Of a stretch of 16,203 nucleotides of DNA, positions 7,364-15,500 are shown piece after piece. Positions within the stretch are counted from its first letter, which is position 1, and the number at the start of each line of letters is the position of its first letter. The DNA comes from Acidobacteriaceae bacterium (lineage in GTDB: Bacteria > Acidobacteriota > Terriglobia > Terriglobales > SbA1), in the NCBI GenBank assembly GCA_019237515.1, contig JAFAGX010000025.1, positions 1 to 16,203 of the forward strand. Direction: 5' to 3'. The notes under the pieces are model-generated. The model saw only the letters and a list, made by a program, of their open reading frames with translations. It did not search any database and was not told where the DNA came from. The position numbers were made by a program, and so were the translations under genes.

Positions 7364-7858
7364 ATGCTTCGTGACAAGAATCTAATTCCGCTTTCGCATC
7401 AGCATCAGCATGCACTTGCTCTGTGCGTGCGCCTGGACCGGGCGATACAGGCTAAAGATGTGGATGTGCAAGCCTGGCAGGCGGAGATTCGAACGCTTTT
7501 CGAGCAAGAAATTGCCGTACATTTTGCCGCTGAAGAGAAGGTCGTTTTTCCATCCGCAGCCCGATTTGAGGAATTGGCGGTCTTGGTGAAGGAACTCCAG
7601 TCGGAGCATGCCGCTTTACGAGAGCTCTTTTTAAGAGCGGCGTCCGGCGAACTCGGCGAGAAGGACCTGGCCACAATAGGCGAGACCTTGTCTCACCACA
7701 TTCGCAAAGAAGAACGGCAGATGTTTGAAGGCCTGCAAAAGCTGATGAGTTCAGAAGAACTGTCAAGGTTAGGTACGGAGCTAAAGCAACACTTGAAGGA
7801 CGCCGCTGAAAGCTGCCTCCTGCCGAATGAAGCGACGCGACTGCGTCCCAGATCCTAA
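7364..7858 (+). CDS. Hemerythrin-like HHE-domain protein
   Basis: The 164-residue soluble protein has the spaced ligands of a hemerythrin di-iron four-helix bundle. They are LSHQHQHAL near the start (H12/H14/H16), IAVHFAAEEKVVFP (H53, E57), SEHAALRELF (H82) and SHHIRKEERQMF (H111/H112, E116). Family members bind O2 or NO, or act in iron and oxidative-stress handling; which applies here cannot be told. There is no signal peptide and no fused sensor or output domain, so it should be a free cytoplasmic protein. It follows the HAD gene by 27 bases and precedes the protease by 41 bases on the same strand. The ribosome site is weak. The C-terminal ~25 residues after the last helix look disordered. 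Confidence 0.88.
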   Translation: MLRDKNLIPLSHQHQHALALCVRLDRAIQAKDVDVQAWQAEIRTLFEQEIAVHFAAEEKVVFPSAARFEELAVLVKELQSEHAALRELFLRAASGELGEKDLATIGETLSHHIRKEERQMFEGLQKLMSSEELSRLGTELKQHLKDAAESCLLPNEATRLRPRS

Positions 7859-7899
7859 CGCGGCTGAATCCCGTAGCTGCCCTCATTCATCTAGCAATC

Positions 7900-8931
7900 A
7901 TGAATTCCGCAGAAAAAGTTCGCCTGATGGCGGACGTATCAGGATCCTCAGCTCACATAGTTAGTGAAGCAAAACTTCATGACACCGAACTGCTGGATGC
8001 CTACTCCCGGGCGGTGGTGAGCACAGCAGAGAAAATCAGTCCTTCCGTGGTGAAGATCGATGTCACGCAGACGGCAAGGACACGCTCAGGCGAGGCGAGG
8101 GAACGGCATGGCGGCGGATCGGGTTTTGTTTTCACTCCGGACGGGTTGATTCTGACCAACAGCCACGTGGTTCATGACGCGGCAAAGATTGCAGTGTCAT
8201 TTTCAGAGGGAGGGCGTTTCCCGGCTCACATCATCGGCGACGATCCGGCGACAGATTTGGCAGTCATCCGCGTTGATGCTCCCAGCCTGATTGCCGCGCC
8301 ATTGGGCGATTCACAGCGGCTTCTGGTGGGGCAGTTGGCCATTGCAATCGGCAATCCATACGGATTTCAGTACACCGTTACGGCAGGCGTAGTCAGTGCG
8401 CTGGGACGCTCGCTTCGCTCGTACTCGGGCCGGCTGATTGAAGACGTGATCCAGACCGACGCTTCGTTGAATCCCGGGAACTCGGGCGGCCCGCTGGTGA
8501 CATCAGATGGGCAGGTCGTAGGCGTGAACACTGCGACCATCATGGGAGCGCAGGGACTTTGCTTTGCCATAGGCATCAATACTGCGAAGTTCGTTGCGGG
8601 TCGACTATTGCAGGAAGGGCGTATCCGTCGTAGCTACATTGGCGTAGAGGCGCAAACCACTCCATTGCATCGCCGGCTGGTGCGATTTTACGATCTGCCA
8701 AAAGAAACTGGCGTAGTGGTGATGTCGGTTGAGGACGGCAGCCCGGCGCAAGCGGCGGGGCTGCGCGAAGGCGATGTGATTATTGCGTTCGATGGAAAGC
8801 CGGTTGCGGGGGTTGATGATCTGCATCGCTTGTTGACCGATGCTCGCGTGGGCGTTAGCAATTCGGTTTCCGTACTGCGCTGGACCGAGAAGCTGGAGCT
8901 GCACGTGGTGCCACAAGAGGCGCGAGGTTGA
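7900..8931 (+). CDS. Trypsin-like serine protease with one PDZ domain (HtrA/Do family), apparently not exported
   Basis: The protein has 343 residues. The protease domain (about 35-250) has the full S1C triad: LTNSHVV (His89), ATDLAVI (Asp119) and NPGNSGGP (Ser195), with IGNPYGFQYTVTAGVVS between. A single PDZ domain (about 250-340) follows, with GSPAQAAGLREGDVIIAFDG. HtrA proteins degrade or refold misfolded proteins, normally in the periplasm. Here the N-terminus (MNSAEKVRLMADVSGSS) has no signal peptide or membrane anchor, so a cytoplasmic location is implied unless the start is wrong. A second ATG at 7927 would give an even shorter N-terminus, also without a signal. Neither start has a clear ribosome site. 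It is 41 bases downstream of the hemerythrin-like gene and may belong to a stress-related cluster with it. Key residues are intact. Confidence 0.92.
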   Translation: MNSAEKVRLMADVSGSSAHIVSEAKLHDTELLDAYSRAVVSTAEKISPSVVKIDVTQTARTRSGEARERHGGGSGFVFTPDGLILTNSHVVHDAAKIAVSFSEGGRFPAHIIGDDPATDLAVIRVDAPSLIAAPLGDSQRLLVGQLAIAIGNPYGFQYTVTAGVVSALGRSLRSYSGRLIEDVIQTDASLNPGNSGGPLVTSDGQVVGVNTATIMGAQGLCFAIGINTAKFVAGRLLQEGRIRRSYIGVEAQTTPLHRRLVRFYDLPKETGVVVMSVEDGSPAQAAGLREGDVIIAFDGKPVAGVDDLHRLLTDARVGVSNSVSVLRWTEKLELHVVPQEARG

Positions 8932-8954
8932 ATTTCTGTACGCGCTTATCTTAA

Positions 8955-8967
8955 GTGGTCAGACCAC
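8955..8967. promoter_or_regulatory. Perfect inverted repeat GTGGTC-A-GACCAC, FadR/GntR-like operator
   Basis: Six-base arms flank a single central base, 24 bases after the protease stop. A one-base spacer cannot form a full hairpin loop, so a DNA-binding site is more likely than a terminator. The core TGGTCAGACCA fits the GntR-family pattern (GT-N-AC type) and closely resembles FadR-subfamily sites such as TGGTCnGACC. No GntR gene is in the window. Confidence 0.4.
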
Positions 8968-9054
8968 GTCCGGGATGCGCCCAGGCGTCTCAAATTGCGC
9001 CGGAGCTGCGGATATATCTCGCACGCGGTTGCGAAATGATTCGATGACTTTGAA

Positions 9055-9082
9055 AAATTTTGTACATCCGAAATTTTGACAT
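9055..9082 (+). repeat. Direct repeat upstream of the radical SAM gene
   Basis: AAATTTTGTACAT (9055-9067) and AAATTTTGACAT (9071-9082) are near-identical 12-13 base units with a 16-base period, ending 40 bases before the radical SAM start. The AT-rich block stands out from its GC-rich surroundings, suggesting a promoter or regulator-binding region. Confidence 0.35.
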
Positions 9083-9087
9083 TGTCA
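9077..9087. promoter_or_regulatory. Perfect inverted repeat TGACA-T-TGTCA
   Basis: Five-base arms around one base, overlapping the second direct-repeat unit and a TTGACA -35-like hexamer (9076-9081). No good -10 lies 16-18 bases further on; TTACAT at 9095-9100 is only 13 bases away. The overlap of a -35-like hexamer with a palindrome is what a repressor site would look like, but this is inference. Confidence 0.3.
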
Positions 9088-9121
9088 TCTAGAGTTACAT
9101 TCCGGTTCAGTGAGGTTGACT

Positions 9122-10429
9122 ATGCCTGCCGTCGAGGAACAGTTGCATGATGATCAAGCTGCTCCTGCGTTTCGTCTAGATGTTCAACTGCACGATCTAT
9201 TAACCAAGTCGCCGGCGCCCAGACCTGAGCTGCTTCCCAGCAAACCGGGCGAGAAATTTCCCGAGCCGGTCTTTCCGCAGCATCCCAACTTGTTCGCGCA
9301 AGATGACAACTATGAAGAGAATCTGGCGCGTGCTCTTGCCGGGAAGCGGCGCTGGACAGCTCCCTTGGTATACCGGGCGATGAACGGATGGCTGTTTCCG
9401 TACATCAAGTCGCGCGTGTTGCCGGGGCCATTTCATCCGATCATTGCTTACTTGTTCACGGAGTGGAAATGCAACCTGGACTGTCATTACTGCTGGGCTT
9501 TTGACAACAGCGTCAAGGGCATGACGGAAGAAGTCGCGAAGCGCTCGATTGACTGGCTGGATTCGACGACATGCCGGGTCCTGGCTTTCATGGGTGGAGA
9601 GCCGCTACTTCGGCCTCAACTCGTGCATAAAGTTTCGTACTATGCGGCGAAAAAGGGCTTCTGGATCTACATGCCGACGAATGCACGCTTGCTGCGGACT
9701 GATGTCATCGACCGACTGGCAGATGCGGGTGTGGCGATCTTCAACTTCGCAGTGGATGCAGTGGATGAGAGGCCAGGCCTCCCTAAGGCGCTGAATCCGG
9801 TCCGCAAGCATTTCGATTATTTGGTGAAGAAGCAGTACAAGTATGGGTATGCCGTGTTCTTCAACATCAACATCTGCCGCAACAATCTCGAGGATGTACA
9901 GCAGTTGACCGAGATCGCCCGCGAGCATGGCATCGCGACGGATTACCATTTGAACGAATCGCCGATGATCGAACAAAACCACTTCAAGCACTACGACGCA
10001 AATGACACGTTCATTTACCCTGAGGATTATCCGAAGGTGGATGAACTGGTGGACTGGATTATCGAGAAGAACAAATCGGGCTACAAGATGGTCAACTCGG
10101 TGAAGCGACTGCAGGACATGAAGGCTTTCATGCGCGGGAAGGTAGAGCCGTGGAACTGCCGAGCCGGCCAGAACTCGATCATCATTCGGGTGGACGGTAC
10201 CTTGGCTCCATGTTTCCCGATGTACTCCGCTACGCATGATTGGGGTGTCATCGAAAATCACAAGTTTGAAGTCTCACAATTAAACGAAATGAAGAAATCT
10301 TGCCAGACCCACTGCTTCTCGACCTTGAATCATAACCTCGGTTTCTGTTACAACGATTCGAGGGTCATTAACTGGGTGCTCAAGCAAGCTGTGCGTGGAT
10401 TCCAAGGTGTAACCGGAAGTTTTGCCTGA
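9122..10429 (+). CDS. Radical SAM protein with C-terminal SPASM-like cysteine region
   Basis: The protein has 435 residues. The radical SAM [4Fe-4S] motif CxxxCxxC is at C117, C121 and C124 (EWKCNLDCHYCWAF). FMGGEPLLRP (residues 157-166) is the SAM-binding GGEP motif. The C-terminus adds further cysteines at C346 (WNCRAGQNS), C364 (LAPCFPMY), C394, C398 and C409, the layout of a SPASM or twitch domain that holds auxiliary clusters. SPASM enzymes mostly modify peptides or mature enzymes, but no precursor peptide is evident nearby. The first ~100 residues are a family-specific extension. The ATG at 9122 is chosen over GTG 9110 because GAGG (9112-9115) lies 6 bases upstream. A terminator follows at 10466-10501, so it is probably its own transcript, although it sits beside the activase/reductase genes. 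Substrate unknown. Confidence 0.9.
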   Translation: MPAVEEQLHDDQAAPAFRLDVQLHDLLTKSPAPRPELLPSKPGEKFPEPVFPQHPNLFAQDDNYEENLARALAGKRRWTAPLVYRAMNGWLFPYIKSRVLPGPFHPIIAYLFTEWKCNLDCHYCWAFDNSVKGMTEEVAKRSIDWLDSTTCRVLAFMGGEPLLRPQLVHKVSYYAAKKGFWIYMPTNARLLRTDVIDRLADAGVAIFNFAVDAVDERPGLPKALNPVRKHFDYLVKKQYKYGYAVFFNINICRNNLEDVQQLTEIAREHGIATDYHLNESPMIEQNHFKHYDANDTFIYPEDYPKVDELVDWIIEKNKSGYKMVNSVKRLQDMKAFMRGKVEPWNCRAGQNSIIIRVDGTLAPCFPMYSATHDWGVIENHKFEVSQLNEMKKSCQTHCFSTLNHNLGFCYNDSRVINWVLKQAVRGFQGVTGSFA

Positions 10430-10465
10430 GCAAGCTAGTACGTCATTTGATCTTCACATTGGGGC

Positions 10466-10501
10466 ATTTCTCAGGTGCACTGAGGAATTGTTGTTTTTGT
10501 G
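10466..10501 (+). terminator. Intrinsic terminator after the radical SAM gene
   Basis: ATTTCTCAG (10466-10474) pairs with CTGAGGAAT (10480-10488): a 9-bp stem with one G-T wobble around the loop GTGCA. It is followed by a T-rich run (TTGTTGTTTTTG). The stem starts 37 bases after the radical SAM stop. This is the only textbook terminator I found in the window. Confidence 0.7.
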
Positions 10502-10513
10502 ACGCTCCGAGGC

Positions 10514-10527
10514 TCGATCTAGATCGA
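10514..10527. promoter_or_regulatory. 14-bp perfect palindrome TCGATCTAGATCGA
   Basis: It lies between the terminator and the small ORF, about 210 bases before the 597-aa reductase gene. A 14-bp palindrome with no spacer cannot form a stable hairpin loop without unpairing its centre, so a dimeric DNA-binding protein site is more plausible. No clear -35/-10 pair could be assigned near it. Confidence 0.4.
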
Positions 10528-10580
10528 CTCTCGCGGGCGTAAACATCGAATCTCCTTTTTGCAAGCTGTAAGGAGTTCTG

Positions 10581-10715
10581 ATGCTTTTCGATTGGTCGTT
10601 GCAGGTCATCAGTCGATTTGTCAGCTGCAAAAGCTCGCCTACGCCTGCGAACCTTGTATCGGTCGTATCCTCTGATAGCCGGCCGCTCCAGGGCCTTACC
10701 TTCTCACCAACTTAG
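10581..10715 (+). CDS. Possible 44-aa small ORF upstream of the reductase/activase genes
   Basis: An ATG with a strong AAGGAG (10570-10575) 5 bases upstream opens a 44-codon frame ending in TAG at 10713-10715, 22 bases before the 597-aa reductase gene. The product (MLFDWSLQVISRFVSC...) has no recognisable domain. It is serine-rich, with one cysteine and no clear signal or membrane segment. It may be a leader peptide, a small protein of the operon, or a chance frame. The rest of the 308-base gap (10430-10737) holds the terminator and the palindrome; I see no RNA gene in it. Confidence 0.35.
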   Translation: MLFDWSLQVISRFVSCKSSPTPANLVSVVSSDSRPLQGLTFSPT

Positions 10716-10737
10716 ATAAATACGCCGGAGGAACATA

Positions 10738-12531
10738 ATGGCGACGAACCTTGTTCAAATCGAGAAAGAGCAGGAAATCCAGGAACGGTTAGAAGCGGAA
10801 CGCGCACGCTTGCGCAAGATTGCCGGTCTAGACCGGCCCGACCATTTTCACCGCCCAGTTGAGCGCGCCTTCACGGCTGACGAGAGAAGCCGTGTCACGA
10901 TTCTTTTCGGCGGTTTCACCTGGAAGCACGAGGATTTGATTCGCGCCGTTTTTCAGGGCTGCGGCTATCGTTGCGAGAAATTGCCGGTGCCGGATGTGCC
11001 TGCGTTTCAGCTCGGCAAGGAGTACGGCAACAACGGCCAGTGCAATCCCACGTACTTTACTGTGGGCAACCTTGTGCAGTATCTCCAGTTCCTCGAGAAG
11101 GAAGGCGTTCCGCGCCAGGACATTCTCGACAATTATGTGTTCTTCACGGCGGGATCATGCGGTCCCTGCCGATTTGGCATGTACGAAGCTGAATACCGCT
11201 TCGCGCTGAAGAACGCGGGATTCGATGGCTTCCGCGTCCTACTCTTTAAGGACAGCGATGGGATCAAGGCTGCGTCGGGCGAACCCGGACTGAAGTTCAC
11301 GATTGATTTTGGTCTTGGCATGTTGAACGCGCTGCATCTCGGCGACGTGATCAACGACATGATTTATCAAATCCGCCCCTACGAAGCGAAGAAGGGCGAA
11401 GCGGATCGCGTTTTCCATGAAATGGTCGAGGGACTTTGCGACGATCTGAAGAATCGCGATTCGTTCGAAATTGAACATTCGGCGCCTGAATGGCTGAAGC
11501 CGAAATTCAAGAAGAACAAAGTGCTGCGAAACACGGCCAACGTGTTCGGCAAGATGCATGAGCACATGTGGGGCAAGGATTACCTGGAAGCGCTGCACAC
11601 GGCTCGGGAGCGCATCAATACGATTGAGGTTGATCGTACGAAGGTGAAGCCGATGGTGAAGATCACCGGCGAGTTCTGGGCGCAAACCACCGAAGGCGAT
11701 GGCAACTTCCACATGTTTGAGTTCCTGGAGCGCGAAGGCGCGCAGGTGATGGTCGAACCGATCGCGACCTGGGTGGCTTATCTGATGTATCAGGCCAAAG
11801 CGCACGCGATTGCGAAGTGGCCAGTGAATCGACCACACCGCAATCCGGAATGGCACGAGTTTAAGAAGCACATGGCCAACTATTTCGGATTACGAAAGAA
11901 GCTATGGGGTATCGGTTTCGGGCAGAAGGCCTGGAACTACTTCTATCACCGCACGATCAAAAATATGGGTGGGATCACGCATCATCTGGTGAACCAACAA
12001 GAACTGGCGGATCTGGCTCATCCGTTCTACAACCAGTTTGCGCGTGGAGGTGAAGGGCACCTCGAAGTCGGCAAGAACGTGTACTACACGGTTCACAAAC
12101 TCTGCCATATGGTGTTGGCGCTGAAACCGTTTGGCTGCATGCCTTCGTCGCAATCGGACGGAGTGCAATCGGCAGTGATCAACAAATTCAAAGACATGAT
12201 CTTCCTGCCGATCGAAACTTCCGGGGAAGGCGAAGTTAATGCCCACAGCCGGGTGCAGATGGCGTTGGGCGAAGCCAAGGTCAAGGCCAAGGCCGAATTC
12301 GAGCAGTGCTTGAAGTCGACTGGCAAAAGCCTGGAGGAAATTCGCGAGTACATCGCGGAGCATCCTGAGTTGCGGCGTCCGCTTTACCACGTTCCGGCTC
12401 GTGAAGGGGTTGCAGGAACGGCGGCGCAATTTATTCTGCACGTCAGCGAACGCATGGATAAGCGCACGAAGCAGTGGAAGCGCTCGCGGGTGCCGGGAGT
12501 AGCTGTACCGGCGACGGCAGGCGGAGACTGA
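10738..12531 (+). CDS. HgdB/BcrC-like iron-sulfur reductase subunit (COG3581 type)
   Basis: The 597 residues match the C-terminal part of the giant acyl-CoA dehydratase activase-related proteins, here as a separate gene. After a coiled N-terminus (residues 1-45), VTILFGGFTWKHEDLIRAVF starts the Rossmann-like domain. Candidate cluster ligands are C102 in NNGQCNPTYFTVGNL, C141/C144 in TAGSCGPCRFG, and C467 in KPFGCMPSSQSDG; C75 and C79 lie between. The family covers 2-hydroxyacyl-CoA dehydratase and benzoyl-CoA reductase subunits, which use a low-potential Fe-S cluster charged by an ATP-dependent activase. Start: ATG with GGAGGA (10727-10732) 5 bases upstream. The activase gene begins 57 bases after its stop, so the two are probably co-transcribed. 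Substrate unknown; the assignment rests on motif pattern and context. Confidence 0.85.
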   Translation: MATNLVQIEKEQEIQERLEAERARLRKIAGLDRPDHFHRPVERAFTADERSRVTILFGGFTWKHEDLIRAVFQGCGYRCEKLPVPDVPAFQLGKEYGNNGQCNPTYFTVGNLVQYLQFLEKEGVPRQDILDNYVFFTAGSCGPCRFGMYEAEYRFALKNAGFDGFRVLLFKDSDGIKAASGEPGLKFTIDFGLGMLNALHLGDVINDMIYQIRPYEAKKGEADRVFHEMVEGLCDDLKNRDSFEIEHSAPEWLKPKFKKNKVLRNTANVFGKMHEHMWGKDYLEALHTARERINTIEVDRTKVKPMVKITGEFWAQTTEGDGNFHMFEFLEREGAQVMVEPIATWVAYLMYQAKAHAIAKWPVNRPHRNPEWHEFKKHMANYFGLRKKLWGIGFGQKAWNYFYHRTIKNMGGITHHLVNQQELADLAHPFYNQFARGGEGHLEVGKNVYYTVHKLCHMVLALKPFGCMPSSQSDGVQSAVINKFKDMIFLPIETSGEGEVNAHSRVQMALGEAKVKAKAEFEQCLKSTGKSLEEIREYIAEHPELRRPLYHVPAREGVAGTAAQFILHVSERMDKRTKQWKRSRVPGVAVPATAGGD

Positions 12532-12588
12532 AAGGGCAGGAGTCAGGCGTCGGTAGTCACCAATCAGGAAGGGATTCGAGAGGACTGA

Positions 12589-15500
12589 ATGCACGATCAA
12601 AAAGTGCAACACGAACACCAACACGAACACCATCAGCACGAACATCAGGGACCCCAGCATGTGTGCCCGGGGACGCAAAGCGCACCGCAAGAACATTTGA
12701 AACCACACGATCACCAGACGAACTTCATGGTGGGCCTCGACGTGGGTTCCACCACAGTGAAAGCGGTGGTTGCGGATGCAGCAACGGACCAGATGCTGTG
12801 GAGCGACTACCAGCGGCATGAAACGAAGCAGCCGGAGAAGACGCTGGAATTTTTGCGGCGGATGGAAGCCGAGGTCGGCATCAATCGGCACAACACGCGG
12901 ATGTTCATGACCGGGTCGGGCGGCGGTTCGATTGCCGATCAGATTGGGGCCAAGTTCGTGCAGGAGGTCACCGCGGTTTCCCTGGCCGTCGAAAAGCTGC
13001 ATCCCGAAGTGTATTCGGTGATCGAACTCGGCGGACAAGACGCGAAAATCATCGTCTTTAAAGATGACGAGGAAACCGGACGCAAAAAGAAAATTCCATC
13101 GATGAATGATAAGTGCGCCGGCGGCACAGGCGCGGTCATCGACAAGATCAATGCGAAGCTGAAGATTCCGGCCGAACAGCTTTGTCAACAGGGATATCAC
13201 GGAATCAAGCTGCACAAAGTTGCAGGGAAGTGCGGCGTGTTTGCAGAAACCGATATCAACAGCCTGCAAAAAGTTGGCACCCCTCCCGATGAGTTGATGG
13301 CGTCACTGTTTGAAGCAATTGTTCTGCAAAACCTCAGTGTTCTAACGCGCGGCCACACACTGCGTCCGCATGTCTTGTTGCTGGGTGGGCCCAACAGCTT
13401 CGTTAAAGGAATGCGCGAAGCGTGGCAGGCGAACATCCCGCGCATGTGGCAGGAGCGGAAGGTAGCTGTTCCTGAAGGATCCAAGCCCGAAGACATGATC
13501 AAGGTTCCACAGAACGCGCAGTACTTCGCGGCGCTGGGAGCGATCGAGTTTGGTAAAAGCGAAGAAGATTGCGTCGGCTGTTATCAAGGCTACGAGCGGC
13601 TGGTGCACTACATAGACTTTGGCCGTCAGGAAGAGAAAGCAAAGTCGGGCGCCAAGGGACTGGTAACCGATACGAACGAGCTGGACAACTTCAAGGTTGC
13701 GTACCGGCGAAAAAAGTTCATACCGAGGCCGTTCAACACCAATTCGACCGTGGCGGGATTTATCGGGATCGACGGCGGGTCTACCTCGACTAAGGCTGTG
13801 TTGCTGGACGAAAAGGGCGACATTCTGTGCAAGTCGTATCAACTCTCGAATGGCAATCCGATTCAGGACACCATTGAGATGTTTGAGAACCTGCGCGGCC
13901 AGGTCGAGGCGCAGAAGGCCAAGCTGGAGGTTTTAGGAGTTGCGACGACCGGCTACGCAAAAGACATCCTGAAAGACGTGCTCCACGCGGATGTGGCGCT
14001 GGTCGAAACAGTCGCGCATACGGAATCAGCGTTGAAATTCTACGACGATCCGCATGTGATCGTCGACGTCGGCGGGCAGGACATCAAGATCATCATCCTG
14101 CATAACGGCCGCGTAAAAGACTTCAAGCTGAACACGCAATGCTCGGCGGGCAACGGCTACTTCCTGCAATCGACGGCTGAAGGATTTGGGCTGGGAGTCG
14201 AGCAATACGCTGATCTGGCGTTTTCAGCGCAAGCGATGCCGGTATTCGGGTACGGATGCGCGGTATTCATGCAGTCGGATATCGTGAACTTCCAGCGGCA
14301 AGGCTGGAGAGCGGAAGAGATTCTGGCGGGACTGGCAGCGGTATTGCCGAAGAATGTTTTCTTGTACGTCGCCAGCATTCCCAATCTGGCTGCACTCGGT
14401 TCGCGCTTCGTTCTACAGGGCGGTACGCAGAACAATCTGGCGGTGGTCAAAGCCGAAGTGGATTTCATCCGCAACAGCTTCCGTGCAGCGGGCAAACAGC
14501 CCGAGATCATCGTCCATGAACATTGCGGCGAATCGGGGGCGATTGGCGCGGCGGTCGAATCGTTACGGCTGTGGCGCAATGGGCTGCAGACCACGTTTGT
14601 CGGTCTCGAGGCCGTGCGCAAAATCGAATACCGCACGACGCGGAACGAAGCTACGCGCTGCAATTTCTGCAAGAACAACTGCCTGCGAACTTTCATCGAC
14701 ATCCGCACGGAACCTAAGACTGATCTCAGTTTTGTGGCGGTTGAGAAGGTTACCAAGGTTCCGCTCATGCATGGCGAGCAGCGGTTGATCATTGCTACCT
14801 GCGAAAAAGGAACGGTAGAAGATGTCAACGACATGAAGGACATCAAAGCGGGCCTCGACCAGATTCGCGATGCGCATCCGAACTTTGTTGACATGGCTTC
14901 CAAAGAAGTTTTCAGGCCCGTGAATGTAAAGAGCGTGGCCGATCCGATTCCAACGATAACGTTCTGGAACAAGACCGGCAAAGAGCGAATTCCGCTGATG
15001 GAAGGGCGCAAGAAGCTGCGGGTCGGCATTCCACGCGTGCTGAATATCTATACGTATGCACCGCTGTTCAACGCTTATTTGCAAAGTTTGGGCGTTCAGC
15101 CGGAAAATATTATCTACTCCGACTACACGAGCCCTGAACTTTATCGCGCAGGTGCGAACCGCGGAGCCATTGATCCGTGCTTCCCGGCGAAGATTGGGAT
15201 TTCCCACGTCTATAACCTGATTCAGGAAAAGCACCGGAAGAAACCGCTGAATGTGATCTTTTTCCCGATGTATGACGTGCTGCACTCGCCACTGAAGAAC
15301 ATCGTCGGCGCCAATGCGTGCCCGACGGTCACAGCGACGCCGGAGACGGTAAAAGCCGCGTTCACGAAAGAGAACGACGTTTTCGCCGAGCACAATGTGA
15401 AGTATGTCGATCCGATTCTAAATTTCTCGGATCGAAAACTGTTTGCTCACCAGATGCTGCAAGCCTGGCAGCCAATTCTGGGGCTATCGCAAGAAGAGAA

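Noticed and set aside
8955..8967. Inverted repeat considered as the terminator of the protease gene
   Set aside because: The one-base spacer does not allow a full hairpin loop and no T-tract follows, so an operator is the better reading.
12607..12648. Tandem repeat considered as the start of a CRISPR or other repeat array
   Set aside because: Units are 12 bases, without spacers, in frame within a protein, and give a His-rich tail.
12474..12821. 115-codon plus-strand frame bridging the reductase and activase genes
   Set aside because: It overlaps both flanking genes in another frame and encodes an Arg/Thr/Ser-rich product with no domain. The activase frame, with its own ribosome site, explains the region.
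11902..13269. Long open frame on the minus strand (455 codons)
   Set aside because: It lies opposite the HgdB-like gene and the activase gene, whose motifs are unmistakable. It spans the gap between them and encodes a low-complexity, Arg/His/Phe-rich product with no recognisable domain: an antisense shadow of GC-rich coding DNA.
14157..15393. Two minus-strand open frames inside the activase gene
   Set aside because: Both are fully inside the activase frame, which shows conserved motifs across the same stretch. Their products have no family signature.
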